DNA from: Candidatus Zymogenaceae bacterium
GTDB taxonomy: Bacteria; Desulfobacterota; Zymogenia; Zymogenales; Zymogenaceae
Assembly: GCA_016933535.1 (NCBI GenBank)
Contig: JAFGAS010000052.1
Span: 88,757-152,756, forward strand
Direction: 5' to 3'
Length of the DNA: 64,000 nucleotides
Made by a program: the position numbers and the translations under genes. Below are positions 28,307 to 35,943 of the stretch, in pieces; within the stretch, counting starts at the first letter, position 1; every line of letters begins with the position of its first letter. The notes beneath the pieces are model-generated. The model saw nothing but the letters and a program-made list of their open reading frames with translations, was not told the origin of the DNA and made no database searches.

Positions 28307-29466
28307 ATAACAAGAAGATCGTCGATCGGTTCGCCGGTGAAAAAAGGGAACATTCCTATATCGAAGACCTCGATTCGGTTTCCACGGCCGATAAGGAGCG
28401 GATGCGCCTGGCGGGGATCGATACAACCACACGGGAGCGCTCCGCCACGTACCTCCAGAAGGACCACAGCCTGGTGCACTGTAACGTCACCCAGGAGGGC
28501 CTGGAGGTCATGGATATCAAGACGGCGCTTGAAACCCACGGCTGGCTTAATGAATACGTCTGGCGCCTGGTAAAGCCGGATAAGGACGAGTTTACCAAGC
28601 AGGCCGATGAAGTGCCGCATCTCGGATATTTCATCCGGGCGCTGCCGGGGGTCAAATCACTCTCACCGGTACAGGCCTGTCTCTACCTGGCTACCGACAG
28701 TATTTCGCAGAACGTCCACAACATCATCATCGCCGAGGAGGGCTCCAATCTCCATATCATCACGGGATGTTCCACCGCGCCGGGGGTGGCGTCCGGGCTC
28801 CATATCGGCGTGTCGGAATTTTACGTCAAGAAGGGGGCAACGGTCTCGTTTACGATGATCCACAACTGGTCCGAAGGCGTGGTGGTGCGGCCGCGGTCTT
28901 CCATACGGGTTGAGGAAAACGGGCGGTTTATCAACAACTACATCGTCCTGAACCCCGTCGAATCGATCCAGATGTACCCCTCCACCCACCTGGTCGGTGA
29001 TAACGCCGTGACAAGTCTCAACTCGATCCTCGTGGCGCCAAAGGGCTCCCACCTTGATATCGGCGGCCGAGCCGTCCTTTCGGGAAAAAACACGCGGGCC
29101 GAGATTATCGCCCGGGCCATCACCACCGGGGGGACGATCTATTCCCGCGGGCAAATCGTCGGCGAGGTCCCGGGGGTCAAGGCCCACCTTGAATGCAAGG
29201 GCCTGATACTCGAGGGCGGGGGATCCATCATCGCAATACCCGAACTGGAGGGAAGGGCCGAAGACCTGGAGCTCTCGCACGAGGCCGCTGTGGGACGCAT
29301 TAACCAGTCGGAAATCAATTACCTCATGGCCCGGGGATTAACCGAGGACGAGGCCGTCGGGGTGATCGTACGGGGCTTTCTGCACGTCGATATCGAGGGA
29401 CTGCCGCCGGAGCTCAAAGAAGAGATCAGCCGAAATATCCAGAAGAGCCAGAAGGAGTATCTCTAA
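28291..29466 (+). CDS. sufB: SufB/SufD family scaffold protein
   Basis: A 392-aa member of the SufBD beta-helix family, with CSTAPGVASGLHIGVSEFYV, FINNYIVLNPVESIQMYPSTHLVG and C-terminal MARGLTEDEAVGVIVRGFL. It partners SufC as cluster scaffold. Only one SufBD subunit is encoded, without SufA, SufS, SufU or SufD. This matches the minimal SufBC systems of archaea and anaerobic bacteria. ATG at 28291 is chosen because TGAGGAG lies 8 bases upstream; the GTG at 28282 overlaps that site. Confidence 0.9.
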   Translation: MSDSIDNKKIVDRFAGEKREHSYIEDLDSVSTADKERMRLAGIDTTTRERSATYLQKDHSLVHCNVTQEGLEVMDIKTALETHGWLNEYVWRLVKPDKDEFTKQADEVPHLGYFIRALPGVKSLSPVQACLYLATDSISQNVHNIIIAEEGSNLHIITGCSTAPGVASGLHIGVSEFYVKKGATVSFTMIHNWSEGVVVRPRSSIRVEENGRFINNYIVLNPVESIQMYPSTHLVGDNAVTSLNSILVAPKGSHLDIGGRAVLSGKNTRAEIIARAITTGGTIYSRGQIVGEVPGVKAHLECKGLILEGGGSIIAIPELEGRAEDLELSHEAAVGRINQSEINYLMARGLTEDEAVGVIVRGFLHVDIEGLPPELKEEISRNIQKSQKEYL

Positions 29467-30428
29467 TGCTCGTGCTGGGTATTTCAGGAAGCCCGCGCAG
29501 GGGCGGAAACACCGATGAACTGCTCGCCGCGTTCCTAAAAGAGTCTCAGTCCCTCGGGGCCGAAACAAAAGAAATCATCCCGTCATCCATGACGATCAAA
29601 CCCTGTATCGAGTGCCGAACATGCGAAAAGACGGGGTTTTGTTCTCTTGACGACGATATGCAGCGGGTCTACGGCCTGCTGTGGAGGGCCGACGTGATCG
29701 CCGCTGCAAGCCCGATATTTTTCTACAGCGTAACGGCCTATCTCAAGGCACTGATAGACAGGACCCAGTGCCTCTGGGCCAGGCGCCGTTTGCTCAAGCT
29801 GACAGATCCCGGGGCGCGCTCCCGTAAGGGGCTATTTCTATCGGTCGGGGCCACAAGGGGAGAAAAGCTCTTCGAGGGCGCGGCATTGACGATGAAATAC
29901 TTCTTCGATGCGGTGGGTGCGGCGTTTGTCGGGGGGCTCTACTATCGGAAGATCGAGCATCCCGGCGATATCGTGAAACACCCGACGGCGGCTTCCGACG
30001 CTCGGGCGCTTGCCGGGGCGGTCGTAGGGCCGTTAATTGCGCGAAAAAAAATTCTCTACCTCTGCCGCGAGAACGCCTGCCGGAGCCAGATGGCCTGGGG
30101 ATTTACCCGGTTACTCGCCGGCGATCGGATCGAGGCCGTGAGTGCCGGCGATACGCCGGCCGCCGAGGTCAACGCCGATATGGTCGCGGTTATGGCCGAG
30201 CGGGGGATCGATATGGGTTTCGTCCGCCCCGGGTCCATTGCCGACGCGATTGCACCGGGTGAGCCTGCCGTCATCGTGTCGATGGGGTGCATGGATGCCT
30301 GCCCGGTGGTACCGGGAGCCGAGATCATGGACTGGGGGCTTGCCGACCCCGCCGGAAAGCCCATTGAATTTATGCGGGAGATGCGCGACGATATAGAGCG
30401 CAGGGTCAGGGAACTAATCGGTTCGTGA
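29466..30428 (+). CDS. NADPH-dependent FMN reductase fused to thioredoxin-type arsenate reductase/LMW phosphatase
   Basis: A 320-aa fusion. Residues 1-190 form an iron-sulfur-flavoprotein-like FMN reductase (GISGSPRRGGNTDELL, then CIECRTCEKTGFCSLDDDM). Residues 195-320 form a low-molecular-weight phosphatase fold with the CX5R loop Cys200-RENAC-Arg206, and Cys275 and Cys279 in MGCMDACPV. This is the cysteine set of thioredoxin-coupled ArsC, which reduces arsenate to arsenite. The start overlaps the sufB stop (TAATG), so it is translationally coupled to the suf operon. The fusion implies an internal electron or thiol relay, which is inference. Confidence 0.82.
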   Translation: MLVLGISGSPRRGGNTDELLAAFLKESQSLGAETKEIIPSSMTIKPCIECRTCEKTGFCSLDDDMQRVYGLLWRADVIAAASPIFFYSVTAYLKALIDRTQCLWARRRLLKLTDPGARSRKGLFLSVGATRGEKLFEGAALTMKYFFDAVGAAFVGGLYYRKIEHPGDIVKHPTAASDARALAGAVVGPLIARKKILYLCRENACRSQMAWGFTRLLAGDRIEAVSAGDTPAAEVNADMVAVMAERGIDMGFVRPGSIADAIAPGEPAVIVSMGCMDACPVVPGAEIMDWGLADPAGKPIEFMREMRDDIERRVRELIGS

Positions 30429-30505
30429 CCGTATCCGCATTTTCTTTTTGTCGATAGTCAAGGGTAATGGTACATCATAAAGAGAAAAACTGAGGAGGTT
30501 ATCGC

Positions 30506-30664
30506 ATGGATAAGTATGTCTGCACGGTTTGCGGTTATGTCTATGATCCCGAAAAGGGCGACCCCGAAGGGGATATCGCGCCCGGCACCTCGTTTGAGAA
30601 GCTTCCCGATGACTGGACGTGTCCGGTTTGCGGGGCGGCAAAGAGCGAGTTCGAAAAGGAATAA
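30506..30664 (+). CDS. rub: Rubredoxin
   Basis: A 52-aa ORF below the ORF-track size limit. [15 protein letters not shown] and [15 protein letters not shown] contain the two CxxCG loops that ligate one Fe(Cys)4 centre, at the standard spacing and length. A strong GAGGAGG site precedes the ATG. Rubredoxin carries electrons to desulfoferrodoxin and rubrerythrin-type proteins in anaerobes, and genes for both kinds lie 4-6 kb downstream. Confidence 0.97.
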   Translation: MDKYVCTVCGYVYDPEKGDPEGDIAPGTSFEKLPDDWTCPVCGAAKSEFEKE

Positions 30665-30696
30665 TAAGATTATCGTAGATTCAAAGGAGCATAGTC

Positions 30697-30945
30697 ATGG
30701 AAGAGCCGAAGGTAACCGTCTATTCGACCCCTACCTGACCCTACTGTAAAAAGGTGAAAGAGTTTCTTTTACAAAAAGGGATTACGTTTACGGACCATGA
30801 CGTCACTACGGATAAGGCCGCCCTCGAGGAGATGCGTAAAATCACCCAGGGAGGGCTCTCGGTTCCGGTGATTCATATCGCCGATGAGATTATCGTGGGC
30901 TTTGACGAAGAGCGGATCAGGAAGGCGCTCGATATAAAGCAGTAA
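30697..30945 (+). CDS. Selenocysteine-containing glutaredoxin-like protein (UPYC active site)
   Basis: Frame from ATG 30697 (AAAGGAGC site) reads MEEPKVTVYSTPT, then TGA at 30736-30738, then PYCKKVKEFLLQKG and a complete glutaredoxin C terminus, 82 aa in all. TGA replaces exactly the first Cys of the CPYC active site, so it most likely encodes selenocysteine (Sec14). A stem-loop suited to a bacterial SECIS follows directly. The cis-Pro block LSVPVIHIADEIIVGFDEERI is intact, which argues against decay. Standard gene calling shows only an N-truncated 63-aa ORF. Selenoprotein glutaredoxins are known in anaerobes; sel genes are not in this window. Confidence 0.88.
30739..30780 (+). promoter_or_regulatory. 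Putative bacterial SECIS element
   Basis: Starting right after the UGA, CCCT (30739-30742) pairs with AGGG (30777-30780). After a small AC/AAA internal loop, TGTAAAA (30745-30751) pairs with TTTTACA (30767-30773). The apical part contains AGGTG. Position, size and a G-rich apical loop fit SelB-recognised bacterial SECIS hairpins. Confidence 0.7.
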
Positions 30946-31094
30946 GGGAAAATCCTGGACCGACCTTTTGCGTTGACCCGCACTTTCGGATCCGGCGGGG
31001 CCAAGGCGGGCGGGCGCATCCGCCCCGCCGCACCGTCATCGCTCACGGTCGGCAGTAACCGGCCGCGTGGCGCTACCGCCGGAGGAGTATTGCC

Positions 31095-32282
31095 ATGAAA
31101 AAGGTTGCTATTTATACCCTTGCGGGGTGCCCCTTCTGTATTCGGGCCAAGAGTTTCCTTACCGAAAAGGGGATCGAGTACGAAGAGACAGAGGTAACGC
31201 CCCGATCCCGGCAATGGGAGGCAATGAAGAAGGCGACCGGGGGCGGCTCACTTCCGCAGATCGTTATCGATGAAAAGCCGATCGGTGGGTACGGGGACCT
31301 GATCCACCTTGAGGCAACGGGCGAGCTCTATGAGCTCCTCGACAAGCCGCTTACCGAAAAACCACCTCCATTGTACGACGTCATCATCATCGGCGGGGGG
31401 CCGGCGGGCCTGTCGGCGGCCGTCTATGCCGCCAGAAAAATGATGAAGACGATCCTCATATCTAAAAACATCGGGGGACAGGTAACCGACACCTTTGACA
31501 TCGAAAACTATCTGGGCTTTTCGGAAATTGAGACTGCCGACCTCATCGGTAGATTCGAGGAGCACGTGGTCAAGTATGGAGTAAAAAAACTCGTAGGTCC
31601 CGAGGTGGTGTCGCTGGACCTTACCGGAAAAATAAAGAAGGTGTTTGTCGACGACGGTAAGATTTGTCTCGGGCGCACGATCATCCTTGCCATGGGCAAA
31701 CGTCCGCGGCCGCTTAACGTACCGGGGGAAAAGGAGCTGGTGGGCAAGGGGGTCGCGTATTGCTCCACGTGCGACGCGCCGCTTTTTGCTGACATGGATA
31801 CGGCGGTAGTCGGCGGGGGCAACTCGGCGCTGGAGGCGGCGCTGGATCTGGCCAACGTGGCGCGCAAGGTATACCTTATCTCGATCACGCCGCTGACGGG
31901 AGACCCGATCCTCGTGGATAAGCTGAAATCGTCGGGAAAGGTGGAGGTGTTTACCGAGTACTCGACCAATAGGATCATCGGGCAGCAGGTGGTCGAGGGC
32001 ATCGAGATACAGGGTCTGGACGAAAAAAAAACCAGGCGGCTGGACGTCCAGGGCGTCTTCATCGAGATCGGGCTCCTTCCCAATTCCGACCTTGTGGTCG
32101 ATACGCTCAACGTCAACAAGACCGGCGAGATCCTGGTCGACTGTGAATGCCGAACGGGAATCTCGGGCGTCTTTGCGGCAGGAGACGTTACCGACGTTCC
32201 CTTCAAGCAGGTGATTATCGCCGCGGGTGAGGGGGCAAAGGCGGCACTGTCGGCGTATAACTTTCTCATGAAACAGATATAG
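31095..32282 (+). CDS. Glutaredoxin-thioredoxin reductase fusion
   Basis: A 395-aa protein. Residues 1-85 form a glutaredoxin domain with Cys12-PF-Cys15 and LPQIVIDEKPIGGYGDL. Residues 93-395 form an FAD/NAD(P)H disulfide reductase (VIIIGGGPAGLSAAVYAARK, then AVVGGGNSALEAALDLA) with the redox pair Cys223-ST-Cys226 and an FAAGDVTDVPFKQ FAD site. The usual ATCDG is STCDA here. The fusion probably reduces its own glutaredoxin domain or nearby partners such as the selenocysteine glutaredoxin and Tpx. An all-in-one arrangement resembles AhpF in logic. Confidence 0.9.
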   Translation: MKKVAIYTLAGCPFCIRAKSFLTEKGIEYEETEVTPRSRQWEAMKKATGGGSLPQIVIDEKPIGGYGDLIHLEATGELYELLDKPLTEKPPPLYDVIIIGGGPAGLSAAVYAARKMMKTILISKNIGGQVTDTFDIENYLGFSEIETADLIGRFEEHVVKYGVKKLVGPEVVSLDLTGKIKKVFVDDGKICLGRTIILAMGKRPRPLNVPGEKELVGKGVAYCSTCDAPLFADMDTAVVGGGNSALEAALDLANVARKVYLISITPLTGDPILVDKLKSSGKVEVFTEYSTNRIIGQQVVEGIEIQGLDEKKTRRLDVQGVFIEIGLLPNSDLVVDTLNVNKTGEILVDCECRTGISGVFAAGDVTDVPFKQVIIAAGEGAKAALSAYNFLMKQI

Positions 32283-32291
32283 GGACATATT

Positions 32292-33059
32292 GTGGAACCG
32301 AAACAAGGGGATTACGGCGGCCTTGAACGATATCTCGTCCAGACGCTGGGGCTTGACGATCATCCAATCGGCTTTCATTACACAAACAGCCCCCCCGAAG
32401 GTGCGCTTACGGTCACCAGGAAGAGCCGCGTATGCCTCTACCCGTTTCTGAACCAGGTCAGGAAGGGTAAGACCGCCTACTTTTCGCGAGAATGGAAGGC
32501 ATGCCGGGGAGGCGCTTTCTATACCGGCTACAAGAAGAGCCTCATGAAGGGCGTTGGGAAGTTTCTCTCCACCGGAATCCCCAACCTGATGCCGGGCGAA
32601 CGCTACAAGAAAAATCCCGAGCTCGGCGAAGAGACGGCCGCCCTCATGGAATATGTCCCGGCCGCCGCCGACTATCTCGTCTTTCGACCCCTCGGCGCCT
32701 TTACCGAACATGATCCGCCGGAGGCGGCCGTGATATTCGGAAACGCCGACGTCATGGGCGCCCTGCTTTTCCTTGCCAATTACGCGCGGCCCGGCAGGGA
32801 TAACGTCATCGTCCAGTTTTCCTCCGGCTGCTACAGCCTGCTTACCGAGCCCCGGGTGCAGGCGCGCCGCGAAGTCCCGCAGGCCGTCCTCGGGAGCTTT
32901 GACATCACGTGCCGCCCCTATCTTGACCCCTGCACGATGACCTTCTCGGTTCCGAACGGGATGCTCTGGGAAATGGCCGCCGAGATTCCCGAGAGTTTCC
33001 TGGTCATCGATCCCTGGATGAAGGTCCGGGGGAGAAGCTCCCGTGGAGTTTCCCGATAG
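32292..33059 (+). CDS. DUF169 family protein
   Basis: A 255-aa protein resembling the DUF169 family common in methanogens and anaerobic bacteria: LGLDDHPIGFHYTNSPPEGA at the N terminus, VIVQFSSGCYSLLTEP in the middle, and conserved Cys residues (CLYPFL, ACRGGAFYTG, GCYS). Function is unknown; the cysteine pattern hints at metal or cofactor binding. The start is GTG with AGGGACAT upstream, nine bases after the reductase stop. Its 3' end overlaps sfsA by 17 bases. Confidence 0.75.
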   Translation: MEPKQGDYGGLERYLVQTLGLDDHPIGFHYTNSPPEGALTVTRKSRVCLYPFLNQVRKGKTAYFSREWKACRGGAFYTGYKKSLMKGVGKFLSTGIPNLMPGERYKKNPELGEETAALMEYVPAAADYLVFRPLGAFTEHDPPEAAVIFGNADVMGALLFLANYARPGRDNVIVQFSSGCYSLLTEPRVQARREVPQAVLGSFDITCRPYLDPCTMTFSVPNGMLWEMAAEIPESFLVIDPWMKVRGRSSRGVSR

Positions 33060-33741
33060 CCTCATACCGGGACGGTTCCTTGAGCGCCCCAACAGGTTTT
33101 TGACCGTAATAGACTGTGATGGCCGACAGGTCCAGGCACACCTTCCAAATACCGGAAGGCTCCGGGAGATCCTTGTTCCCGGCAGGCCCGTCTACCTTTC
33201 CCGCGCACACGATTCAAACCGAAAGACCCAATACTCCCTCATGCTGGCCGAGATGGATTGCGGGCTGGTGTGTCTCGACTCCAACGTACCCACCATCGTC
33301 GCGGCTCAATTTATCGCGGAAGGTCTTTTTGGGCCTGCGGCGGGCTACGAGACCGTCAGGCGGGAGGTAGCGATGATGGGTTCTCGATACGACCTGTTGG
33401 CGTCACGGGCGGGGTTTGTCGATCTCATCGTTGAGGTCAAGGGGGTTACTCTCGTCCGAGGGGGCCGGGCGCTCTTCCCCGATGCGCCCACCGAGCGCGG
33501 GACGCGTCACGTCGAGGGACTCGCCAAGGCGCGCGAACGGGGGGTTCGGGCCGCGGTTATATTTATGGTCATGAGATCGGACGCGGATTCGTTTCGGCCT
33601 AACAGCGATAGCGATCCTCGATTTTTCCGCGCGCTCGGCGGGGCATTTGCGATGGGCGTGGAGGTATACGCGCTCTCGTGCCGGGTAACAAGGCGGGGCG
33701 TATGGGTAGACCGTGAAATCGAGGTTGACCTTTCGGGTTAG
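33043..33741 (+). CDS. sfsA: SfsA family nuclease
   Basis: A 232-aa protein with SfsA family blocks: IPGRFLERPNRFLTVI, HLPNTGRLREILVPG, then VDLIVEVKGVTLVRGGRALFPDAPTERGTRHVEGL, which contains the PD-(D/E)xK nuclease-like core Asp...Glu-x-Lys. SfsA was first described as a sugar fermentation stimulation protein and later as a nucleic-acid-degrading enzyme. The start is GTG inside the end of the DUF169 gene, preceded by a GGGGGAG site. Length is normal. Confidence 0.92.
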   Translation: MEFPDSLIPGRFLERPNRFLTVIDCDGRQVQAHLPNTGRLREILVPGRPVYLSRAHDSNRKTQYSLMLAEMDCGLVCLDSNVPTIVAAQFIAEGLFGPAAGYETVRREVAMMGSRYDLLASRAGFVDLIVEVKGVTLVRGGRALFPDAPTERGTRHVEGLAKARERGVRAAVIFMVMRSDADSFRPNSDSDPRFFRALGGAFAMGVEVYALSCRVTRRGVWVDREIEVDLSG

Positions 33742-33849
33742 GTGATCGGGCGGTATCTCGGGGTGGAGGAATCGCGGCAACGCGTATCGTGACGTATCAG
33801 GCCGATGATCTTCAGCTAAGAAAAGGTGGGAACAGGGGGCCGCCGGGCT

Positions 33850-33905
33850 TGACACGGGCCGGGGTGGTGGATATAATAGTGTAATAATAGTGATAACTAT
33901 TATTG
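33850..33905 (+). promoter_or_regulatory. Consensus promoter with palindromic operator upstream of tpx
   Basis: TTGACA (33850-33855), 17-nt spacer and TATAAT (33873-33878) are a perfect sigma-70 match. Just after it, AATAATAGT (33884-33892) and ACTATTATT (33897-33905) form a perfect inverted repeat around GATA, covering the transcription start. The AT-rich dyad resembles Fur/PerR-class boxes in style, which would suit the downstream peroxide and superoxide genes. The same AATAATAG half-site recurs in the ketosynthase promoter near 63161. Confidence 0.7.
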
Positions 33906-33974
33906 TTATAGAAATAATACATTTTTCGATCAAAATATGGTATATTTGACCGATGTGAATAAGGAGGAGCAGCC

Positions 33975-34490
33975 ATGAAAGAGAGAACGGGAATCATCAC
34001 CATGGGCGGCATACCCCTCACGCTCCTCGGCAACGAGGTGAACATCGGAGATCGGGCACCGGACTTCGTCGCGATCGACAACAACCTCGGCCTTTTCAGG
34101 CTTTCTTCCCTGAAGGGCAAGATTATTATTATCTCGGCCGTTCCATCCCTCGATACCCCGGTATGTGATCTGGAAACGCGGCGATTCAACGAGGAGGCGG
34201 CCGGCTTGTCACAAGATGTGGAGATCATCACGATCAGCATGGATCTTCCCTTTGCGCAGAAACGCTGGTGTGCGGCGGCCGGCGTAGAGAGGGTCAAGAC
34301 CTATTCCGACCACCGCGACGCCGATTTTGGGGAAAAATACGGCGTTTTGACAAAAGAAACACGGCTCCTGGCCCGAGCGGTCTTTGTCGTCGATCGAGAA
34401 GGGACGATACGTCATATCGAGGTCCTCGGCGATATATCGCATGAGCCTCATTACGACGCGATCCTTACGGCCGTCGCGCAACTCACATAA
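33975..34490 (+). CDS. tpx: Thiol peroxidase (Tpx)
   Basis: A 171-aa atypical 2-Cys peroxiredoxin. It has the N-terminal GGIPLTLLGNEV strand specific to Tpx, peroxidatic Cys64 in SLDTPVCDLE and resolving Cys99 in KRWCAAAG. It reduces hydroperoxides using thioredoxin-like donors, plausibly the Grx-TrxR fusion upstream. GGAGGAG precedes the ATG. It has its own consensus promoter and heads the tpx-Rieske-dfx-ftn series. Confidence 0.93.
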   Translation: MKERTGIITMGGIPLTLLGNEVNIGDRAPDFVAIDNNLGLFRLSSLKGKIIIISAVPSLDTPVCDLETRRFNEEAAGLSQDVEIITISMDLPFAQKRWCAAAGVERVKTYSDHRDADFGEKYGVLTKETRLLARAVFVVDREGTIRHIEVLGDISHEPHYDAILTAVAQLT

Positions 34491-34517
34491 CCGGCCGGCG
34501 CGATATAACGGCCGGCA

Positions 34518-34546
34518 TTGACGCGTACGGGGGAGTCACGTATAAA
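34518..34546 (+). promoter_or_regulatory. Promoter of the Rieske protein gene
   Basis: TTGACG (34518-34523), 17-nt spacer and TATAAA (34541-34546), located 26 bases before the start codon. Confidence 0.6.
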
Positions 34547-34572
34547 ATAGTGGACTTAAAAAGGAGGGAGAA

Positions 34573-34989
34573 ATGACAGATGGAATATCACGACGAGGTT
34601 TTCTCGGTGCAGTATTAACGATAGCGGCAGTCCTGGGAATCGGCAGGTCGGCTCGGGTGTACGGGGCCGGTTCCGGTGAAAAGTGGATCCCGGCGGGCAA
34701 GTCGAGCGATTACACCCCAGGACAGGCCAAACTGTTTAAAGACGAGAAACTCTATGTCATCCGAAAGGAAACGGGATTTGAGGCGATGAGCGCCAAGTGC
34801 ACGCATTTTGGCTGCGTGGTCGACCGGCAGGCGGACGGGACGTACCTGTGCCCCTGTCACAAGTCGACATTCGACGCCAGGGGGCTGAATACCCACGGTC
34901 CCGCCAAGAAGCCCCTCGTCTGGTATCAGACCAAGGAAGAAGGAGGCTCGGTTTTCGTCAACATCAAGGGGATCGTCGAGCCTAAGTAA
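34573..34989 (+). CDS. Tat-exported Rieske [2Fe-2S] protein
   Basis: A 138-aa protein with a twin-arginine signal (SRRGFLGAVLTIAAVLGIG) and a Rieske domain whose cluster ligands are visible in CTHFGCVV and CPCHKSTFDARG. Rieske centres carry electrons; this small solitary form has no cytochrome b gene beside it, so it is not clearly part of a bc complex. GGAGGGAG is the ribosome-binding site. Its place between tpx and desulfoferrodoxin suggests a role in periplasmic redox protection, but that is inference. Confidence 0.9.
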   Translation: MTDGISRRGFLGAVLTIAAVLGIGRSARVYGAGSGEKWIPAGKSSDYTPGQAKLFKDEKLYVIRKETGFEAMSAKCTHFGCVVDRQADGTYLCPCHKSTFDARGLNTHGPAKKPLVWYQTKEEGGSVFVNIKGIVEPK

Positions 34990-35051
34990 CCGGATGGTAT
35001 TGAGCCCGGTGTAACGCTCTTATGTATTTTAATTATTGAGGATAAGAATAA

Positions 35052-35429
35052 ATGACTAAGAGACTTGAGATCTATAAGTGTGAGGTTTGTGGAAACATAG
35101 TGGAGGTGGTACATACGGGTGCAGGGGAGCTTGTCTGCTGCGGGCAGCCGATGATCCTCCTGACTGAAAACAGCGTGGATGCCGCCAAGGAAAAACATGT
35201 TCCGGTTGGGGAAAAGACGGCCGACGGTATGACCGTAAAGGTCGGCAGCGTCCCCCACCCGATGGAAGAAAAACACTATATCGAATGGATCGAGATCATC
35301 GACACCCAGGGAAAGGCATACCGGAAATTCCTCAAACCGGGCGATACGCCCGAGGCGGCTTTTTGCGTTCCGGAGGGCGCATACACCCTTCGGGAGTACT
35401 GCAATTTGCACGGTTTATGGAAGGGGTAG
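35052..35429 (+). CDS. dfx: Desulfoferrodoxin (class II superoxide reductase)
   Basis: A 125-aa two-domain protein. The N-terminal desulforedoxin centre has Cys10, Cys13, Cys29 and Cys30. The C-terminal superoxide reductase domain has its His/Cys ligands in [24 protein letters not shown] and EYCNLHGLW. It reduces superoxide to peroxide with electrons from rubredoxin, whose gene lies 4.5 kb upstream. Ferritin follows after only four bases, so the two are almost certainly one operon. Confidence 0.96.
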   Translation: MTKRLEIYKCEVCGNIVEVVHTGAGELVCCGQPMILLTENSVDAAKEKHVPVGEKTADGMTVKVGSVPHPMEEKHYIEWIEIIDTQGKAYRKFLKPGDTPEAAFCVPEGAYTLREYCNLHGLWKG

Positions 35430-35433
35430 AATC

Positions 35434-35943
35434 ATGATCAATAAAAAGATAGAAGAGGCGCTCAACAGGCAGATGGTGGCCGAGACCTATTCCGGCTATA
35501 TCTACCTGGCGATGGCGGCCGACTTCGATGCGCAGAACATGAAGGGCTTCGGCCGCTGGATGAAGTCCCAGGCGCTGGAAGAGCTCTTCCACGCCATGAA
35601 GTTCTATGACTTCATCAACGACCGCGGCGGCAGGGCCGTATGCGGCGCCGTGGATGCGCCCCCGGCCAAGTGGAAGACCCCCCTGGACGCGTTTAAGGCA
35701 GCCTATGATCACGAGGTGAAAGTCACCGGGATGATCAACGATCTGGTGGACCTTGCGCGCAGCCAGAACGATAAGGCGACCGAGAATTTTCTGCAATGGT
35801 ACGTGAACGAGCAGGTCGAAGAGGAAGCCCAGACCGACGAGATCGTCAAAAACCTCGAAAAGATCAAGGATCACCCGGCTGCCCTCTTTATGTACGACGC
35901 CAGGCTCGGGGAGAGAACGGCCCAGTGGGGGGGCGGGGATTAG
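35434..35943 (+). CDS. ftn: Ferritin
   Basis: A 169-aa four-helix ferritin. The diiron ferroxidase ligands are visible: Glu17 in VAETYSGY, Glu50 and His53 in EELFHAMKF, Glu94 in AYDHEVKV and the EQVEEE segment. It stores iron and limits Fenton chemistry, and is located directly behind desulfoferrodoxin. AAGGGGT acts as ribosome-binding site. Length and C-terminal LGERTAQWG fit bacterial FtnA-like proteins. Confidence 0.94.
   Translation: MINKKIEEALNRQMVAETYSGYIYLAMAADFDAQNMKGFGRWMKSQALEELFHAMKFYDFINDRGGRAVCGAVDAPPAKWKTPLDAFKAAYDHEVKVTGMINDLVDLARSQNDKATENFLQWYVNEQVEEEAQTDEIVKNLEKIKDHPAALFMYDARLGERTAQWGGGD

Noticed and set aside
30754-30945. 63-aa ORF as a truncated or broken glutaredoxin
   Set aside because: The codon missing is exactly the catalytic Cys (TGA), the upstream frame has a good RBS and complete N terminus, and a SECIS-like hairpin follows. 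Selenocysteine explains the data better than a pseudogene.
31248-33092. 614-aa minus-strand ORF
   Set aside because: Antisense to the Grx-TrxR fusion and DUF169 genes, both of which have clear family motifs.
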